A DNA stretch of 64,000 nt from RGIG6165 sp045538835 (lineage in GTDB: Bacteria > Bacillota > Clostridia > Oscillospirales > Feifaniaceae). Both the position numbers and the translations under genes were made by a program. Location: NCBI GenBank assembly GCA_045538835.1, contig JAZQEF010000022.1, positions 26,002 through 90,001 of the forward strand. Reading direction: 5' to 3'. The first letter of the stretch is position 1, and the number at the start of each line of letters is the position of its first letter. The notes below the pieces were generated by a model, which was not told the origin of the DNA, searched no databases, and saw nothing but the letters and a program-made list of their open reading frames with translations. Shown here in pieces: positions 16,780 through 25,974 of the stretch.

Positions 16780-17804
16780 CATTATCCTCACTTATATCAT
16801 GGATACAGGGTGCCGTAATTTTTGGTACGGTCATTATGTACGGCTCAATAGGCGAAACGCTCACCGAAAAATCGGGTAACTTAAATCTCGGTGTACCCGG
16901 CATAATGTATCTCGGCGGTATCGCTTCGCTCGCATCGACTTTTATGTATGAACTTAGTACCCCCAACCCAAGTCCCGTCATCTGCTTTATACTTGCAATG
17001 GTATCGGCATTTGTCGCGTCGGCACTCGGCGGTCTGATTTACAGTTTTCTCACCATTACACTCCGCGCAAATCAGAACGTGACAGGTCTTACACTCACGA
17101 TATTCGGCTCGGGTGTTGCCAACTTCTTCGGCGGCTCACTCAACAAACTTGCAGGCGGCGTAGGTCAGATTTCCGTCCCTGTCACAAGTTCGGTATTCCG
17201 TACACAGATACCCGGTCTGTCCTCTATGGGCGCAGTCGGTAAGATATTCTTCTCTTACGGATTTATGGCATATATTGCCATCATAATTGCTGCGGTGGCA
17301 CAGTATTTTCTCTCAAAAACAAAAACCGGTCTCAATCTGCGTGCAGTCGGCGAGAATCCTGCAACCGCAGATGCAGCCGGTATAAATGTCACCCGTTACA
17401 AATACCTTTCGACCTGTATCGGTGCAGGTATTTCGGGTATGGGCGGTCTGTTCTATGTAATGGACTATATCAAGGGCACATGGGCAAACGACGGCAGTAT
17501 CGAAGCACTTGGCTGGCTCGCAGTTGCTCTTGTAATCTTTACAAACTGGAAGCCGAAAAATGCGATATGGGGCTCATATCTCTTCGGTTTCTGCTACTGG
17601 CTCTACCTCTATCTGCCAAGCAGCATTTCCTCAAAACTTGCGCAGTTTTTCGGTCTTGCTAAGCCGGCGCATATGCAGAATCTCTACAATATGATTCCCT
17701 ATATAGTAACTATAGTTGTTCTTATTATCGCAAGTTGCAGAAAGCGCAAGGATAACCAGGCGCCTGCAGCACTCGGTCTCCCCTACTTCAGAGAAGACAG
17801 ATAA
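16776..17804 (+). CDS. Nucleoside ABC transporter permease (second)
   Basis: A 342-residue partner permease (YufQ-like). It begins with GETLTEKSGNLNLGVPGIM, the family's conserved opening, and contains RAVGENPATADAAGINV, the coupling loop. It overlaps the first permease gene by ATGA with a strong AAGGAGGTG site, so synthesis of the two subunits is coupled. It is the last gene of the nucleoside transporter unit, which ends at the long hairpin terminator at 17821. Confidence 0.92.
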   Translation: MTLSSLISWIQGAVIFGTVIMYGSIGETLTEKSGNLNLGVPGIMYLGGIASLASTFMYELSTPNPSPVICFILAMVSAFVASALGGLIYSFLTITLRANQNVTGLTLTIFGSGVANFFGGSLNKLAGGVGQISVPVTSSVFRTQIPGLSSMGAVGKIFFSYGFMAYIAIIIAAVAQYFLSKTKTGLNLRAVGENPATADAAGINVTRYKYLSTCIGAGISGMGGLFYVMDYIKGTWANDGSIEALGWLAVALVIFTNWKPKNAIWGSYLFGFCYWLYLYLPSSISSKLAQFFGLAKPAHMQNLYNMIPYIVTIVVLIIASCRKRKDNQAPAALGLPYFREDR

Positions 17805-17820
17805 TAATTATATATGACTT

Positions 17821-17868
17821 AACATAAAAAGAACACAGCAGTTTGGGCTGCTGTGTTCTTTTTATGTT
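17821..17868. terminator. Long bidirectional terminator
   Basis: A perfect 21-base-pair stem (17821-17841 with 17848-17868), with A-run and T-run sides, sits between convergent operons. Confidence 0.92.
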
Positions 17869-17879
17869 AAGTTTATCAA

Positions 17880-18854
17880 CTATAAATTATTCTTATACCA
17901 TTCAATTGCCAGCTTTATTCCGTCGGCAAAACTGTATTCTGGATCGTAACCCAGAAGTTCTTTTGCCTTACTTATATCGGCGTTGCTGTGCTTTATATCA
18001 CCCTTACGGTCAGGGCCAAAAATCGGTTCAATATCAACGCCGAGAGCGTGTGTCAGACCGTAATAAATATCAATAAGATATTCTCTGCCGCCGTAGGCAA
18101 TATTATATACTTCGCCTGCCGCCTCACCTGATGCAAGACATGCTTTGAGATTTGCCTCTATAACATTATCAATGTAAGTAAAATCTCTCGATTGTCTGCC
18201 GTCACCGTTTATGGTTGGAGTTTCGCCCTTTAAGAGTTGTTTTAAAAATTTAGGGATAACTGCGGCATACGCGCCGTCAGGATTCTGCCGTCTTCCAAAA
18301 ACATTAAAATACCGCATACCGTAGGTGTCAAGGTCGTAGAGTTTCTTATATATTTTACCCCATTCCTCATCGCACCGTTTTGTAATTGCATAAGGCGAGA
18401 GCAGATTCCCCTCTTTACCCTCTTTTTTAGGGAGAACAGGTTCATCTCCGTATACAGACGAACTTGAGGCATAGACAAATTTTTTAACGCCCTGCTGACG
18501 AGCAGCCTCTAACATATTAAGCGTTCCTTCAATATTGTTCTTACAGTAAAAAATCGGCATTTCTATTGAACGGGGCACACTTCCCCACGCCGCCTGATTG
18601 AGAACGAAGTCAACACCCTCACATGCTTTCATACAAACATCAAGGTCTTTAATATCCCCTTTGATAAAGTCATAATTAGGGTTTGTGATAAATTCATCAA
18701 CATTCTTACGGCTACCTGTTGAAAGGTCGTCAAGACATCTTACACGGTAACCCATAGAAAGAATAGCCTCGCAAAGATTGGAGCCTATGAAGCCCGCCCC
18801 TCCCGTGACTAAAAACAATGAATTTTCAGGGAATTTCAGATTTTTATATGCCAT
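17880..18854 (-). CDS. NAD-dependent nucleotide-sugar epimerase (TviC/WbpP-like)
   Basis: A 324-residue short-chain dehydrogenase-type epimerase. The NAD-binding TGGAGFIGS motif is near residue 17, and the catalytic Tyr-x3-Lys is in SPYAITK. It groups by sequence style with UDP-N-acetylglucosamine/glucuronate 4-epimerases (WbpP, TviC). It follows the UDP-sugar dehydrogenase gene by 2 bases, a TviB-TviC arrangement that makes UDP-N-acetylgalactosaminuronate. ATG 18854 is preferred to TTG 18869 because GGAG lies correctly before it. The exact sugar is inferred. Confidence 0.87.
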   Translation of the reverse strand: MAYKNLKFPENSLFLVTGGAGFIGSNLCEAILSMGYRVRCLDDLSTGSRKNVDEFITNPNYDFIKGDIKDLDVCMKACEGVDFVLNQAAWGSVPRSIEMPIFYCKNNIEGTLNMLEAARQQGVKKFVYASSSSVYGDEPVLPKKEGKEGNLLSPYAITKRCDEEWGKIYKKLYDLDTYGMRYFNVFGRRQNPDGAYAAVIPKFLKQLLKGETPTINGDGRQSRDFTYIDNVIEANLKACLASGEAAGEVYNIAYGGREYLIDIYYGLTHALGVDIEPIFGPDRKGDIKHSNADISKAKELLGYDPEYSFADGIKLAIEWYKNNL

Positions 18855-18856
18855 TT

Positions 18857-20176
18857 TTACAGTCTCCAATATTTATATCCTGCTTTTTCATATTCCCGGC
18901 GGTCAAGAAGACCTTTGATATCAATCAAAACTCTCTTACTCCTGTCCGCGCTTGCAAACATTCTGTCAAAATCACTCTGACTGAGACTTGCAAATTCTTC
19001 GTGAGCAACTGCAAGGACCACCGCATCGCAGTTTTTAATATCGCTGATGTCCACAAAATCAATATCGTAAAATTTCTTTGCCTCTTGGGCATCTGCCTGA
19101 GGATCTGCTATTTCAGGAACTATGCCGTATTCGCTCAGTTCTTTGATAATGTCCATTATCTTTGTATTTCTGGTATCAGGACAGTTTTCTTTAAAAGTAA
19201 ATCCGAGAATGGCAACTTTCGCGTGTTTGATTGAAATATCTGCCTGAATAAGATTCTTGACTATATTCTCCGCAACATATTTTCCCATATCATCGTTGAT
19301 ACGGCGGCCTGATAAAATTATCTGACTATGGTAACCAACTTGTTCCGCTTTATAAGTGAGATAATACGGGTCTACGCCTATACAGTGACCTCCGACAAGA
19401 CCCGGATAGAATTTCAGGAAATTCCACTTTGTGCCTGCTGCTTTGAGTACCGCCTTTGTATCTATGCCCATCTTGTTGAATATTATCGAGAGTTCATTCA
19501 TAAACGCAATATTGATATCACGCTGGCTGTTTTCGATAACTTTTGCAGCCTCGGCAACCTTGATGCTTTCTGCCCTGTAAACACCAGCCTCAACAACAAG
19601 TTCATAAACTTTTGCAACAGTATCAAGCGTTTCCTCGTCCATACCCGAAACTATTTTTACTATTGTTTCAAGACGACGCACCTTGTCACCCGGATTTATA
19701 CGTTCGGGACTGTAGCCCACTTTAAAATCCACACCGCATTTAAGACCTGATTCTTTTTCCAGTATAGGAACACATACATCTTCAGTAACTCCGGGATATA
19801 CGGTGGATTCATAAACAACTATGCTTCCCTTTGTAATATTACGGCCGACTATTCTGCTTGCACTTTCCACAGGGGTCAAGTCAGGCGCATGATGATCATC
19901 TACCGGAGTAGGCACAGCCACTATGTGAAACTTTGCTTCACGCAGTTTCGTTTCATCGCAGGTAAATTCTACCGTAGTTTTTGATATAACATCATCACCC
20001 ACTTCTTTTGTGGGGTCAATACCAGATTTATAAAGTTCTATTTTTTTTCTGTTTAAGTCAAAACCAATCACATCCACCTTTTTTGCAAAAGCAACAGCAA
20101 TCGGCATACCTACATATCCTAAACCTACTAATGAGATTTTTTCTTCTCTTTTTAAAATCTTTTCATATAGAGCCAT
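18857..20176 (-). CDS. UDP-N-acetylhexosamine/UDP-hexose 6-dehydrogenase (TviB/WbpO-like)
   Basis: A 439-residue nucleotide-sugar dehydrogenase that oxidises C6 of a UDP-sugar to a uronic acid in two NAD-dependent steps. The NAD site is GLGYVGMP (18-25), and the catalytic Cys265 is in GGHCIGVDPYYL. Length and the FTFKENCPDTRNT segment suit the UDP-GlcNAc/UDP-GalNAc dehydrogenases rather than plain UDP-glucose dehydrogenase. It is in an operon with the upstream glycosyltransferase (4-base gap) and the downstream epimerase, so the product probably feeds a capsule or exopolysaccharide. Confidence 0.88.
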   Translation of the reverse strand: MALYEKILKREEKISLVGLGYVGMPIAVAFAKKVDVIGFDLNRKKIELYKSGIDPTKEVGDDVISKTTVEFTCDETKLREAKFHIVAVPTPVDDHHAPDLTPVESASRIVGRNITKGSIVVYESTVYPGVTEDVCVPILEKESGLKCGVDFKVGYSPERINPGDKVRRLETIVKIVSGMDEETLDTVAKVYELVVEAGVYRAESIKVAEAAKVIENSQRDINIAFMNELSIIFNKMGIDTKAVLKAAGTKWNFLKFYPGLVGGHCIGVDPYYLTYKAEQVGYHSQIILSGRRINDDMGKYVAENIVKNLIQADISIKHAKVAILGFTFKENCPDTRNTKIMDIIKELSEYGIVPEIADPQADAQEAKKFYDIDFVDISDIKNCDAVVLAVAHEEFASLSQSDFDRMFASADRSKRVLIDIKGLLDRREYEKAGYKYWRL

Positions 20177-20180
20177 CTTA

Positions 20181-21254
20181 TTACTCCTTTATACTGTTCC
20201 ATATTTCTTTATATCGGCTATAAACAATATCAATAGCGTATTCGGAATGAACTTTATTTAGTGCATTTTGAGATATGTTATTTCTGAACTGTTCATCATT
20301 TAAAACTTTTCTCAAAGCAGAAATTATCTCATTCACGCTTTGGGATTTTATAAGAACTCCACTGTCACCCTCAAGCATTTCAGGAATTGCCCCCACATCT
20401 GTTGCAATAACAGGCTTTTTAAGTGCCATCGCTTCAACTACTGCGTTGGGAAAGCCTTCGGTATAACTCGGTAAAATAAACACTTCGCTTTCCGCCACAG
20501 TTTCCATCGCTTTATCGTGCGACATTTCACCTGTAAACTCAATATTTTTAACCTTTACGGTCTTTTTGAGTTCTTCAAGATATTTAGGCTTTGCCTGCCC
20601 GACTACAAGCAGTTCATATTCGGGATATTCATCACCCACAACATTCCAGGCTTGCACAAGTTCTTCCACGCCTTTTGTGGGTACAACCCAGCCTACAAAA
20701 ACTATCTGTTTTTTCAATTCATTACAGCACTTTGGAAGCGACGCCATGTTGACAGGGTTAGGAAGTAACATCACATTTGCCCCAGGCACATACTTTTTTA
20801 TTACATCGTGTGTTTTTTTGTCAATCGCCACAACTGCCGAAGACATTTCCATTGCCTTTTTGAAAAAACGCCACATTATAGTGCCATGTTCTGCCATTTC
20901 TGCAGTCTTGCCGAATCTTATATGGTAAACCGTAGGGATATGATATTTTTTTGCAGTTTTAAGCAACAAAATATCTCTAAAAATTGCAAGTTGACCGCTT
21001 GTGGTCATATGTATTACATCGGGGGTATTTTGCTTTATTTTCTTTTTCAGAAGACGGTTTTGCAAAAACATTTCAAAACCGCTTACAACCACTCTGTCAA
21101 ACAGAGTACGCCCATCCGTAGAACGTTTTTTAGGTGCTATATCAATTGTATCAAACGCATCGTCGGTGTGATTGACATAGTCAAGAATCATGGCTGTCCA
21201 ATTTGCTATACCGCCATACGGCGGCGGCTTGGGAGAAACAAGTAAAACTTTCAT
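20181..21254 (-). CDS. Glycosyltransferase family 4 protein
   Basis: A 357-residue GT-B fold glycosyltransferase. It opens MKVLLVSPKPPPYGGIA, with the nucleotide-sugar loop typical of GT4. The C-terminal EGFPNAVVE is the E-x7-E donor-binding motif, followed by MALKKPVIATDVGAIPE. It likely transfers a sugar to a growing surface glycan in the cytoplasm. It is first in the operon with the UDP-sugar dehydrogenase and epimerase. The start has a GAGGAAG site. Donor and acceptor are unknown. Confidence 0.88.
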   Translation of the reverse strand: MKVLLVSPKPPPYGGIANWTAMILDYVNHTDDAFDTIDIAPKKRSTDGRTLFDRVVVSGFEMFLQNRLLKKKIKQNTPDVIHMTTSGQLAIFRDILLLKTAKKYHIPTVYHIRFGKTAEMAEHGTIMWRFFKKAMEMSSAVVAIDKKTHDVIKKYVPGANVMLLPNPVNMASLPKCCNELKKQIVFVGWVVPTKGVEELVQAWNVVGDEYPEYELLVVGQAKPKYLEELKKTVKVKNIEFTGEMSHDKAMETVAESEVFILPSYTEGFPNAVVEAMALKKPVIATDVGAIPEMLEGDSGVLIKSQSVNEIISALRKVLNDEQFRNNISQNALNKVHSEYAIDIVYSRYKEIWNSIKE

Positions 21255-21393
21255 TTTTACTTCCTCATCTTCTGTGATAAATATATAAATAGGGCAAGTA
21301 AAGACCTCTGCTTTAATCTTACCCTATTATATAATATACTATTGTAATATCAATGTCAACGAAAAAGGATTTTCATTGCTTATTTCCTTTAAC

Positions 21394-21446
21394 TACAACA
21401 ACATAAAGAGCAGCCCTGCAATAGGGCTGCTCTTTATGTTGTTGTA
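21394..21446 (-). terminator. Very long terminator hairpin
   Basis: A perfect 24-base-pair stem (21394-21417 with 21423-21446, loop GCAAT) directly follows the stop of the DUF4241 gene on the minus strand. The stem is unusually long, with a T-rich end. Confidence 0.8.
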
Positions 21447-21456
21447 CTATTCTTTT

Positions 21457-22170
21457 TTATTTTACTTTTTCAATATCGATAAAGAAAATGTAAATTCCGC
21501 ACACCTGTTCATCTTTATCATAAGCAAAATAAGTGGGGTATGCACCGTCGCCAAAACCGCCTTCTAAAATTACTATGTTACAGTCAGTTCCGGGAACGGT
21601 ACTGTTGAGCAATTCTAACCAGTTACTGGGATTCTTATTATCTTCATCTTTTTCTATTTCCGATAAGACGTCCCCGTAATCTACATAATCTTCATCTTCC
21701 TGAAGTTCTTCTGCATATTCTACAAGTTTTTCCTGAGTCTGCATGTCGGCAATACAAGACATGCCTGTTTCCACACTGTAGCCGTAAAACTCTCCTTCTT
21801 TATATTCGGTTTCATCGTTAAAAATTTCATCTCCGAACATTCCTAGCTCGTATCTGACAGGTTTATTACCACTGATAGCAACCTTTAGACAAGCAAACCG
21901 TTTATGCTTTTCGTCGAGCGATACTTCACATACGCTGACAGGATATTTTCCGGCAGGTACACTCTGAATAAAAGGTTTTGCATCCTCCATATCAAAATAT
22001 GGGTCGCAGGCGAATACCTTTCCGGTGGGTAAATTGAGTTCACCCGCATTTATCACCCTGATATCCTTTCCCGCAATATTGCTTTTGTTAAAATATGATT
22101 CCAAATCAACATTGCAATCCAGTTTGTCCTTTACTTTTTCGTAGTTTTCATACCATTCTTTATTAATCAT
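21457..22170 (-). CDS. DUF4241 domain-containing protein
   Basis: A 237-residue soluble protein resembling PF14025 (DUF4241). Features include the N-terminal INKEWYENYEKVK, GELNLPTGKVFACDPY (a conserved GxL-PTG-hhACDP style motif), and a C-terminal GFGDGAYPTYFAYD. Such proteins are uncharacterised; some occur in toxin-immunity (SUKH-like) contexts, but no toxin gene is next to it. ATG 22170 has AAGGAG, and the upstream codons to 22242 do not. It is monocistronic with its own long terminator. Confidence 0.75.
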   Translation of the reverse strand: MINKEWYENYEKVKDKLDCNVDLESYFNKSNIAGKDIRVINAGELNLPTGKVFACDPYFDMEDAKPFIQSVPAGKYPVSVCEVSLDEKHKRFACLKVAISGNKPVRYELGMFGDEIFNDETEYKEGEFYGYSVETGMSCIADMQTQEKLVEYAEELQEDEDYVDYGDVLSEIEKDEDNKNPSNWLELLNSTVPGTDCNIVILEGGFGDGAYPTYFAYDKDEQVCGIYIFFIDIEKVK

Positions 22171-22360
22171 TTTGTTTCTCCTTTTCCTTGTTTTAGTACA
22201 TTTGTTTTTATTATACAACATTATTTTCACAATTGCAAGCATTCAGAAAATATGACATTTTTCGACACAATAAACAAACTGCAACGAACGTCTATCCTCT
22301 TGAAAAAGCGGAGTATATTAGTTATAATATATTAGATATATAGTATTAGGAGAAGTGCGA

Positions 22361-23686
22361 ATGAAAATTGCAATGATTTCTCTGGGATGCAGCAAAAATC
22401 AGGTCGATGCCGAGATTATGCTTGCAAGCCTCAAATCTGCAGGATACGAGCTTGTGGGCGACCCTGCAAAAGCAGAGACAGTTATAATAAACACCTGCGG
22501 TTTCATTGAATCCGCAAAAGCAGAAGCGATAGAAAATATTCTTGAAGTAGCCGCTCTTAAAGCAGACGATACGACACCCGTGTCCCACATAATCGTGTCC
22601 GGATGTCTGGCACAAAGATATCAAAACGAAATTGCAGTGGAATTTCCGGAGGTTGACGCCTTTATCGGCATTGCCTCAAGAGATAAGATAGTGCAGGCAG
22701 TAGAAACAGTTTCTAGCAAGCAAAAATACTGTGATTTTGCACCTCTTTGCGAATATACGCCGGGCGGTGACAGACTGCTCTCAACACCGTTTTATACGGC
22801 ATATCTCAAGATTGCAGACGGTTGTGACAACAGATGCAGTTACTGTGCGATACCCTCTATAAGAGGAAAATTTGTAAGCCGTCCCATCCAAGAAATCGTG
22901 CAGGAGGCAGCGTCACTTGCACAAAACGGGGTGTTTGAACTCAACATCATAGCGCAGGACACCACCCGTTACGGACTTGACCTCTACGGTGAGAGGAAAC
23001 TGCCCGAGCTTCTGTCGCGTCTCTGTGAAATTGACGGTATAAAATGGATACGCATTTTATATGCATATCCCGACGGTATCACAGACGAACTGCTCGATGT
23101 TATGGCAGCAAATGATAAGATAGTAAATTACATTGATTTACCGCTTCAGCACGCTTCGGACAATATGCTTTCGGCAATGAGAAGGCGTTCTAAGCAGGCA
23201 GAAATTCTGACACTTATAGAAAAAATACGTGCTAAACTGCCTGATGCATCACTTCGCACCACCTTTATAACGGGATTCCCCGGTGAAAGTGAGCAGGATT
23301 TTGACATACTTTGCGACTTTGTCGAAAAAGTGCGCTTTGACCGTGTGGGGGTTTTCGCCTACTCACCCGAAGAGGGTACGCCTGCGGCTGAGTTTGATAA
23401 TCAGATTGATGAGGATATCAAAAACGCGCGCAAGGAAGAAATCGAGAAAATCGCCAGCCGCATTGCAGACAAAAAAAACAAAGAACTGCTCGGCAGAGAA
23501 ATTGACGTTGTGGTTGAGGGGTATGACCGTCTGGCAGAATGTTGGTTCGGCAGGTCGCGCTACTACGCGCCCGAGGTTGACGGTGAGATATTCTTTACCG
23601 CAAGTTCACCCATACAGGCAGGCGAAATAATAAATGTAAAAATTACCGACGTAGTTGAATACGATCTTTACGGGGAGGCTGTTTGA
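22361..23686 (+). CDS. rimO: Ribosomal protein S12 methylthiotransferase
   Basis: A 441-residue radical SAM methylthiotransferase that modifies an aspartate of ribosomal protein S12. The N-terminal UPF0004 domain has SLGCSKNQVDAE and NTCGFI, with cluster Cys residues. The radical SAM cluster is in GCDNRCSYCAIP, and a C-terminal TRAM domain ends the protein. The SLGCSKN and NTCGFI signatures favour RimO over MiaB. ATG 22361 has AGGAG at 22348; the open frame's earlier GTG at 22355 is too close to it. It is the first gene of a rimO-pgsA-cysS-mrnC-yitT run. Confidence 0.94.
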   Translation: MKIAMISLGCSKNQVDAEIMLASLKSAGYELVGDPAKAETVIINTCGFIESAKAEAIENILEVAALKADDTTPVSHIIVSGCLAQRYQNEIAVEFPEVDAFIGIASRDKIVQAVETVSSKQKYCDFAPLCEYTPGGDRLLSTPFYTAYLKIADGCDNRCSYCAIPSIRGKFVSRPIQEIVQEAASLAQNGVFELNIIAQDTTRYGLDLYGERKLPELLSRLCEIDGIKWIRILYAYPDGITDELLDVMAANDKIVNYIDLPLQHASDNMLSAMRRRSKQAEILTLIEKIRAKLPDASLRTTFITGFPGESEQDFDILCDFVEKVRFDRVGVFAYSPEEGTPAAEFDNQIDEDIKNARKEEIEKIASRIADKKNKELLGREIDVVVEGYDRLAECWFGRSRYYAPEVDGEIFFTASSPIQAGEIINVKITDVVEYDLYGEAV

Positions 23687-23687
23687 T

Positions 23688-24212
23688 ATGAATTTACCCA
23701 ACAAAATCTGTATTGCAAGAATCCTTATGTGTCCCGTATTTCTTTATCTGTTTATATCGGGATACTACTATGCAGCAGCGGCGCTCTATCTGATTGCCGC
23801 ATTTACCGACTGGCTCGACGGTTACATTGCCCGTAAGAACAATATTGTAACCGACCTTGGCAAATTCCTTGACCCGATTGCCGACAAGATACTCGTTTTA
23901 TCGGGTATGCTCATTGCCATATACTTCGGCTGGGGCGGTGAAATCACCGTGTGGTCGGCATTTGTCATTCTTACAAGAGAATTTATCGTGACGGGTTTCC
24001 GTTGCCTTGCGGCAGGAAAAAACTGTGTCATTGCCGCAGATATGTGGGGCAAGGTAAAGACCGTCGTACAGGATATTGCGATATTCGTTATGCTTATCGA
24101 ATATGCGGTATTTGAAACCTTTTACAGCGTGTATCTGCTTGCAGTGGCGGCAGTGCTTGCCATAATTTCCGCAGTAAACTATATCTATAAAAACAAAGAG
24201 GTACTCAAATGA
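23688..24212 (+). CDS. pgsA: CDP-diacylglycerol-glycerol-3-phosphate 3-phosphatidyltransferase
   Basis: A membrane enzyme that makes phosphatidylglycerol phosphate, the committed step to phosphatidylglycerol. The 174-residue chain has the CDP-alcohol phosphotransferase signature DWLDGYIAR followed by GKFLDPIADK, which holds the four catalytic Asp. It has about five hydrophobic helices. The start MNLPNKICIARIL is standard for PgsA. ATG 23688 comes one base after the rimO stop, and its GGGGAGG site lies within rimO. It overlaps cysS by ATGA. Confidence 0.93.
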   Translation: MNLPNKICIARILMCPVFLYLFISGYYYAAAALYLIAAFTDWLDGYIARKNNIVTDLGKFLDPIADKILVLSGMLIAIYFGWGGEITVWSAFVILTREFIVTGFRCLAAGKNCVIAADMWGKVKTVVQDIAIFVMLIEYAVFETFYSVYLLAVAAVLAIISAVNYIYKNKEVLK

Positions 24213-25603
24213 GATTTTATAACGACCTTACAAGAAAAAAAGAAGAATTTGTACCCGTAAATCCCGGTGAAGTGCTTATGTACTCATGCGGTCCGACCGT
24301 GTATAACTTTTTTCACATAGGCAATGCGCGTCCGTTTGTTGTGTTTGATGCGCTGAGAAACTATCTTGAATACAAAGGCTACAAGGTGAACTTCGTACAG
24401 AATTTTACCGATGTTGACGATAAAATTATCAAGCGCTCACATGAGGAGGGTATCTCCTTTGAAGAAGTCAGCGAGAAATATATCGCAGAATATTTTACCG
24501 ATGCGCAGGGACTCGGCGTAAAGAAAGCGACGACACACCCCAAAGCAACGGAAAATATCGACGCTATGATAGAACTTATAAAAACGCTTGAAGACAAGGG
24601 TTACGCCTATGCCGCAGGCGGCGACGTATATTACAGAACACGCCGTTTTAATGCCTACGGTAAACTTTCGCATATGCCCATTGACGAACTTGAAAGCGGT
24701 GCGCGAATAGAAGTCGGTGATGTCAAGGAAGACCCGCTTGATTTTGCGCTGTGGAAAGCCGCAAAAGAGGGTGAGCCCTATTGGGATTCCCCCTGGGGAC
24801 GCGGCCGTCCCGGCTGGCACATCGAGTGCTCGGCTATGAGCAACCGTTTCTTAGGAAAAACCATCGATATTCACGGCGGCGGAATGGACTTAACTTTCCC
24901 CCACCACGAAAATGAGATTGCGCAGAGCGAAGCGGCAAACGGCTGCGCCTTTGCAAACTACTGGCTTCACAATGCATACATCAACATAAATAATCAGAAG
25001 ATGAGTAAGAGTCTGGGCAATTTCTTAACCGTCCGTGACATTGCTGAAAAATACGGCTACGGTGTTATCCGTTTCTTCTTGCTCTCGGCACATTACAGAA
25101 GTCCCATCAACTTCTCTGATGAGATAATCAACTCATCAAAGGCGGCGCTTGACAGGCTCAAAAACTGCCGCGACAATATCGAATTTTTGCTTTCACACGC
25201 AGACGGTGAACTGACCGATGACGAAAAGGCATCTCTTGAAAAATGCAAATCTTCTGAAGCAAAATACTTTGAAGCGTTAGATGACGACTTCAATACAGCC
25301 GATGCCATCGCCGCACTTTTTGACATAGCAAGGGAGATAAATACCGTATCAAACGGCGCATCAAAGGAATATCTTAGGCAGGCAGGCGAAATATATAACC
25401 GTCTTGCAGGTATTCTCAACCTCTGGGCAGGCGATGCGAAAGAAGATTCTCTTGATGCTGAGATAGATTCTCTCATTCTTCAGCGTCAGGAGGCAAGAAA
25501 GGCAAAGGATTTTGCCACTGCCGACGCTATAAGAGATAAACTCAAAGCGATGAATATTGTGCTTGAGGATACACCTCAGGGTGTAAAATGGCACCGTGCA
25601 TGA
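24209..25603 (+). CDS. cysS: Cysteinyl-tRNA synthetase
   Basis: A 464-residue class I tRNA synthetase that charges tRNA-Cys. The HIGH motif is in FFHIGNARP, and KMSKS is in QKMSKSLGN. The zinc-binding Cys/His set includes SCGPT near the start and WHIECS in the middle. The DALR-type helical anticodon region ends the protein. It overlaps pgsA and, by a few bases, mrnC. No T-box leader is present, as it is inside an operon. The cysS-mrnC adjacency is typical of Firmicutes. Confidence 0.96.
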   Translation: MRFYNDLTRKKEEFVPVNPGEVLMYSCGPTVYNFFHIGNARPFVVFDALRNYLEYKGYKVNFVQNFTDVDDKIIKRSHEEGISFEEVSEKYIAEYFTDAQGLGVKKATTHPKATENIDAMIELIKTLEDKGYAYAAGGDVYYRTRRFNAYGKLSHMPIDELESGARIEVGDVKEDPLDFALWKAAKEGEPYWDSPWGRGRPGWHIECSAMSNRFLGKTIDIHGGGMDLTFPHHENEIAQSEAANGCAFANYWLHNAYININNQKMSKSLGNFLTVRDIAEKYGYGVIRFFLLSAHYRSPINFSDEIINSSKAALDRLKNCRDNIEFLLSHADGELTDDEKASLEKCKSSEAKYFEALDDDFNTADAIAALFDIAREINTVSNGASKEYLRQAGEIYNRLAGILNLWAGDAKEDSLDAEIDSLILQRQEARKAKDFATADAIRDKLKAMNIVLEDTPQGVKWHRA

Positions 25604-25974
25604 GAACTGCCGAAGAACTGCGCTCTATGCCGGCGCTCACACTCGCATATATAGGTGACGCCGTGTTTGAACTTATGATAAGGGAAAAACTGCTCAAAAT
25701 GCCAAAACACGACAACGGCACGCTTCATACAACTGCGCTTGGCTTTGTATCTGCAAGTGCACAGAGCAAGTGGGCTGACATAATTCTGCCGCATCTTACA
25801 GAAGAAGAAAATTCTGTATATATGAGGGGCAGAAATGCCAAACTATCCGTATCAAAGAAAAATTTACCGATAATGCATCACAAGGCTACGGGCTTTGAGG
25901 CGCTTATCGGCTGGCTTTATCTGTCGGGTAGGAGAGAGAGACTTGAAGAACTTATCGAAAGAATTCCCCTATAA
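25588..25974 (+). CDS. mrnC: Mini-ribonuclease 3
   Basis: A 128-residue catalytic-domain-only RNase III used for 23S rRNA maturation in Firmicutes. LAYIGDAVFELMIREKLL is the RNase III signature with the catalytic Asp and Glu region; HHKATGFEALIGWLYLSG is the second conserved helix pair. There is no double-stranded RNA-binding domain. Two starts are possible: ATG 25588 with CAGGGTG close upstream, or ATG 25600, which overlaps the cysS stop as ATGA. The first is given. The yitT gene overlaps its 3' end. Confidence 0.9.
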   Translation: MAPCMRTAEELRSMPALTLAYIGDAVFELMIREKLLKMPKHDNGTLHTTALGFVSASAQSKWADIILPHLTEEENSVYMRGRNAKLSVSKKNLPIMHHKATGFEALIGWLYLSGRRERLEELIERIPL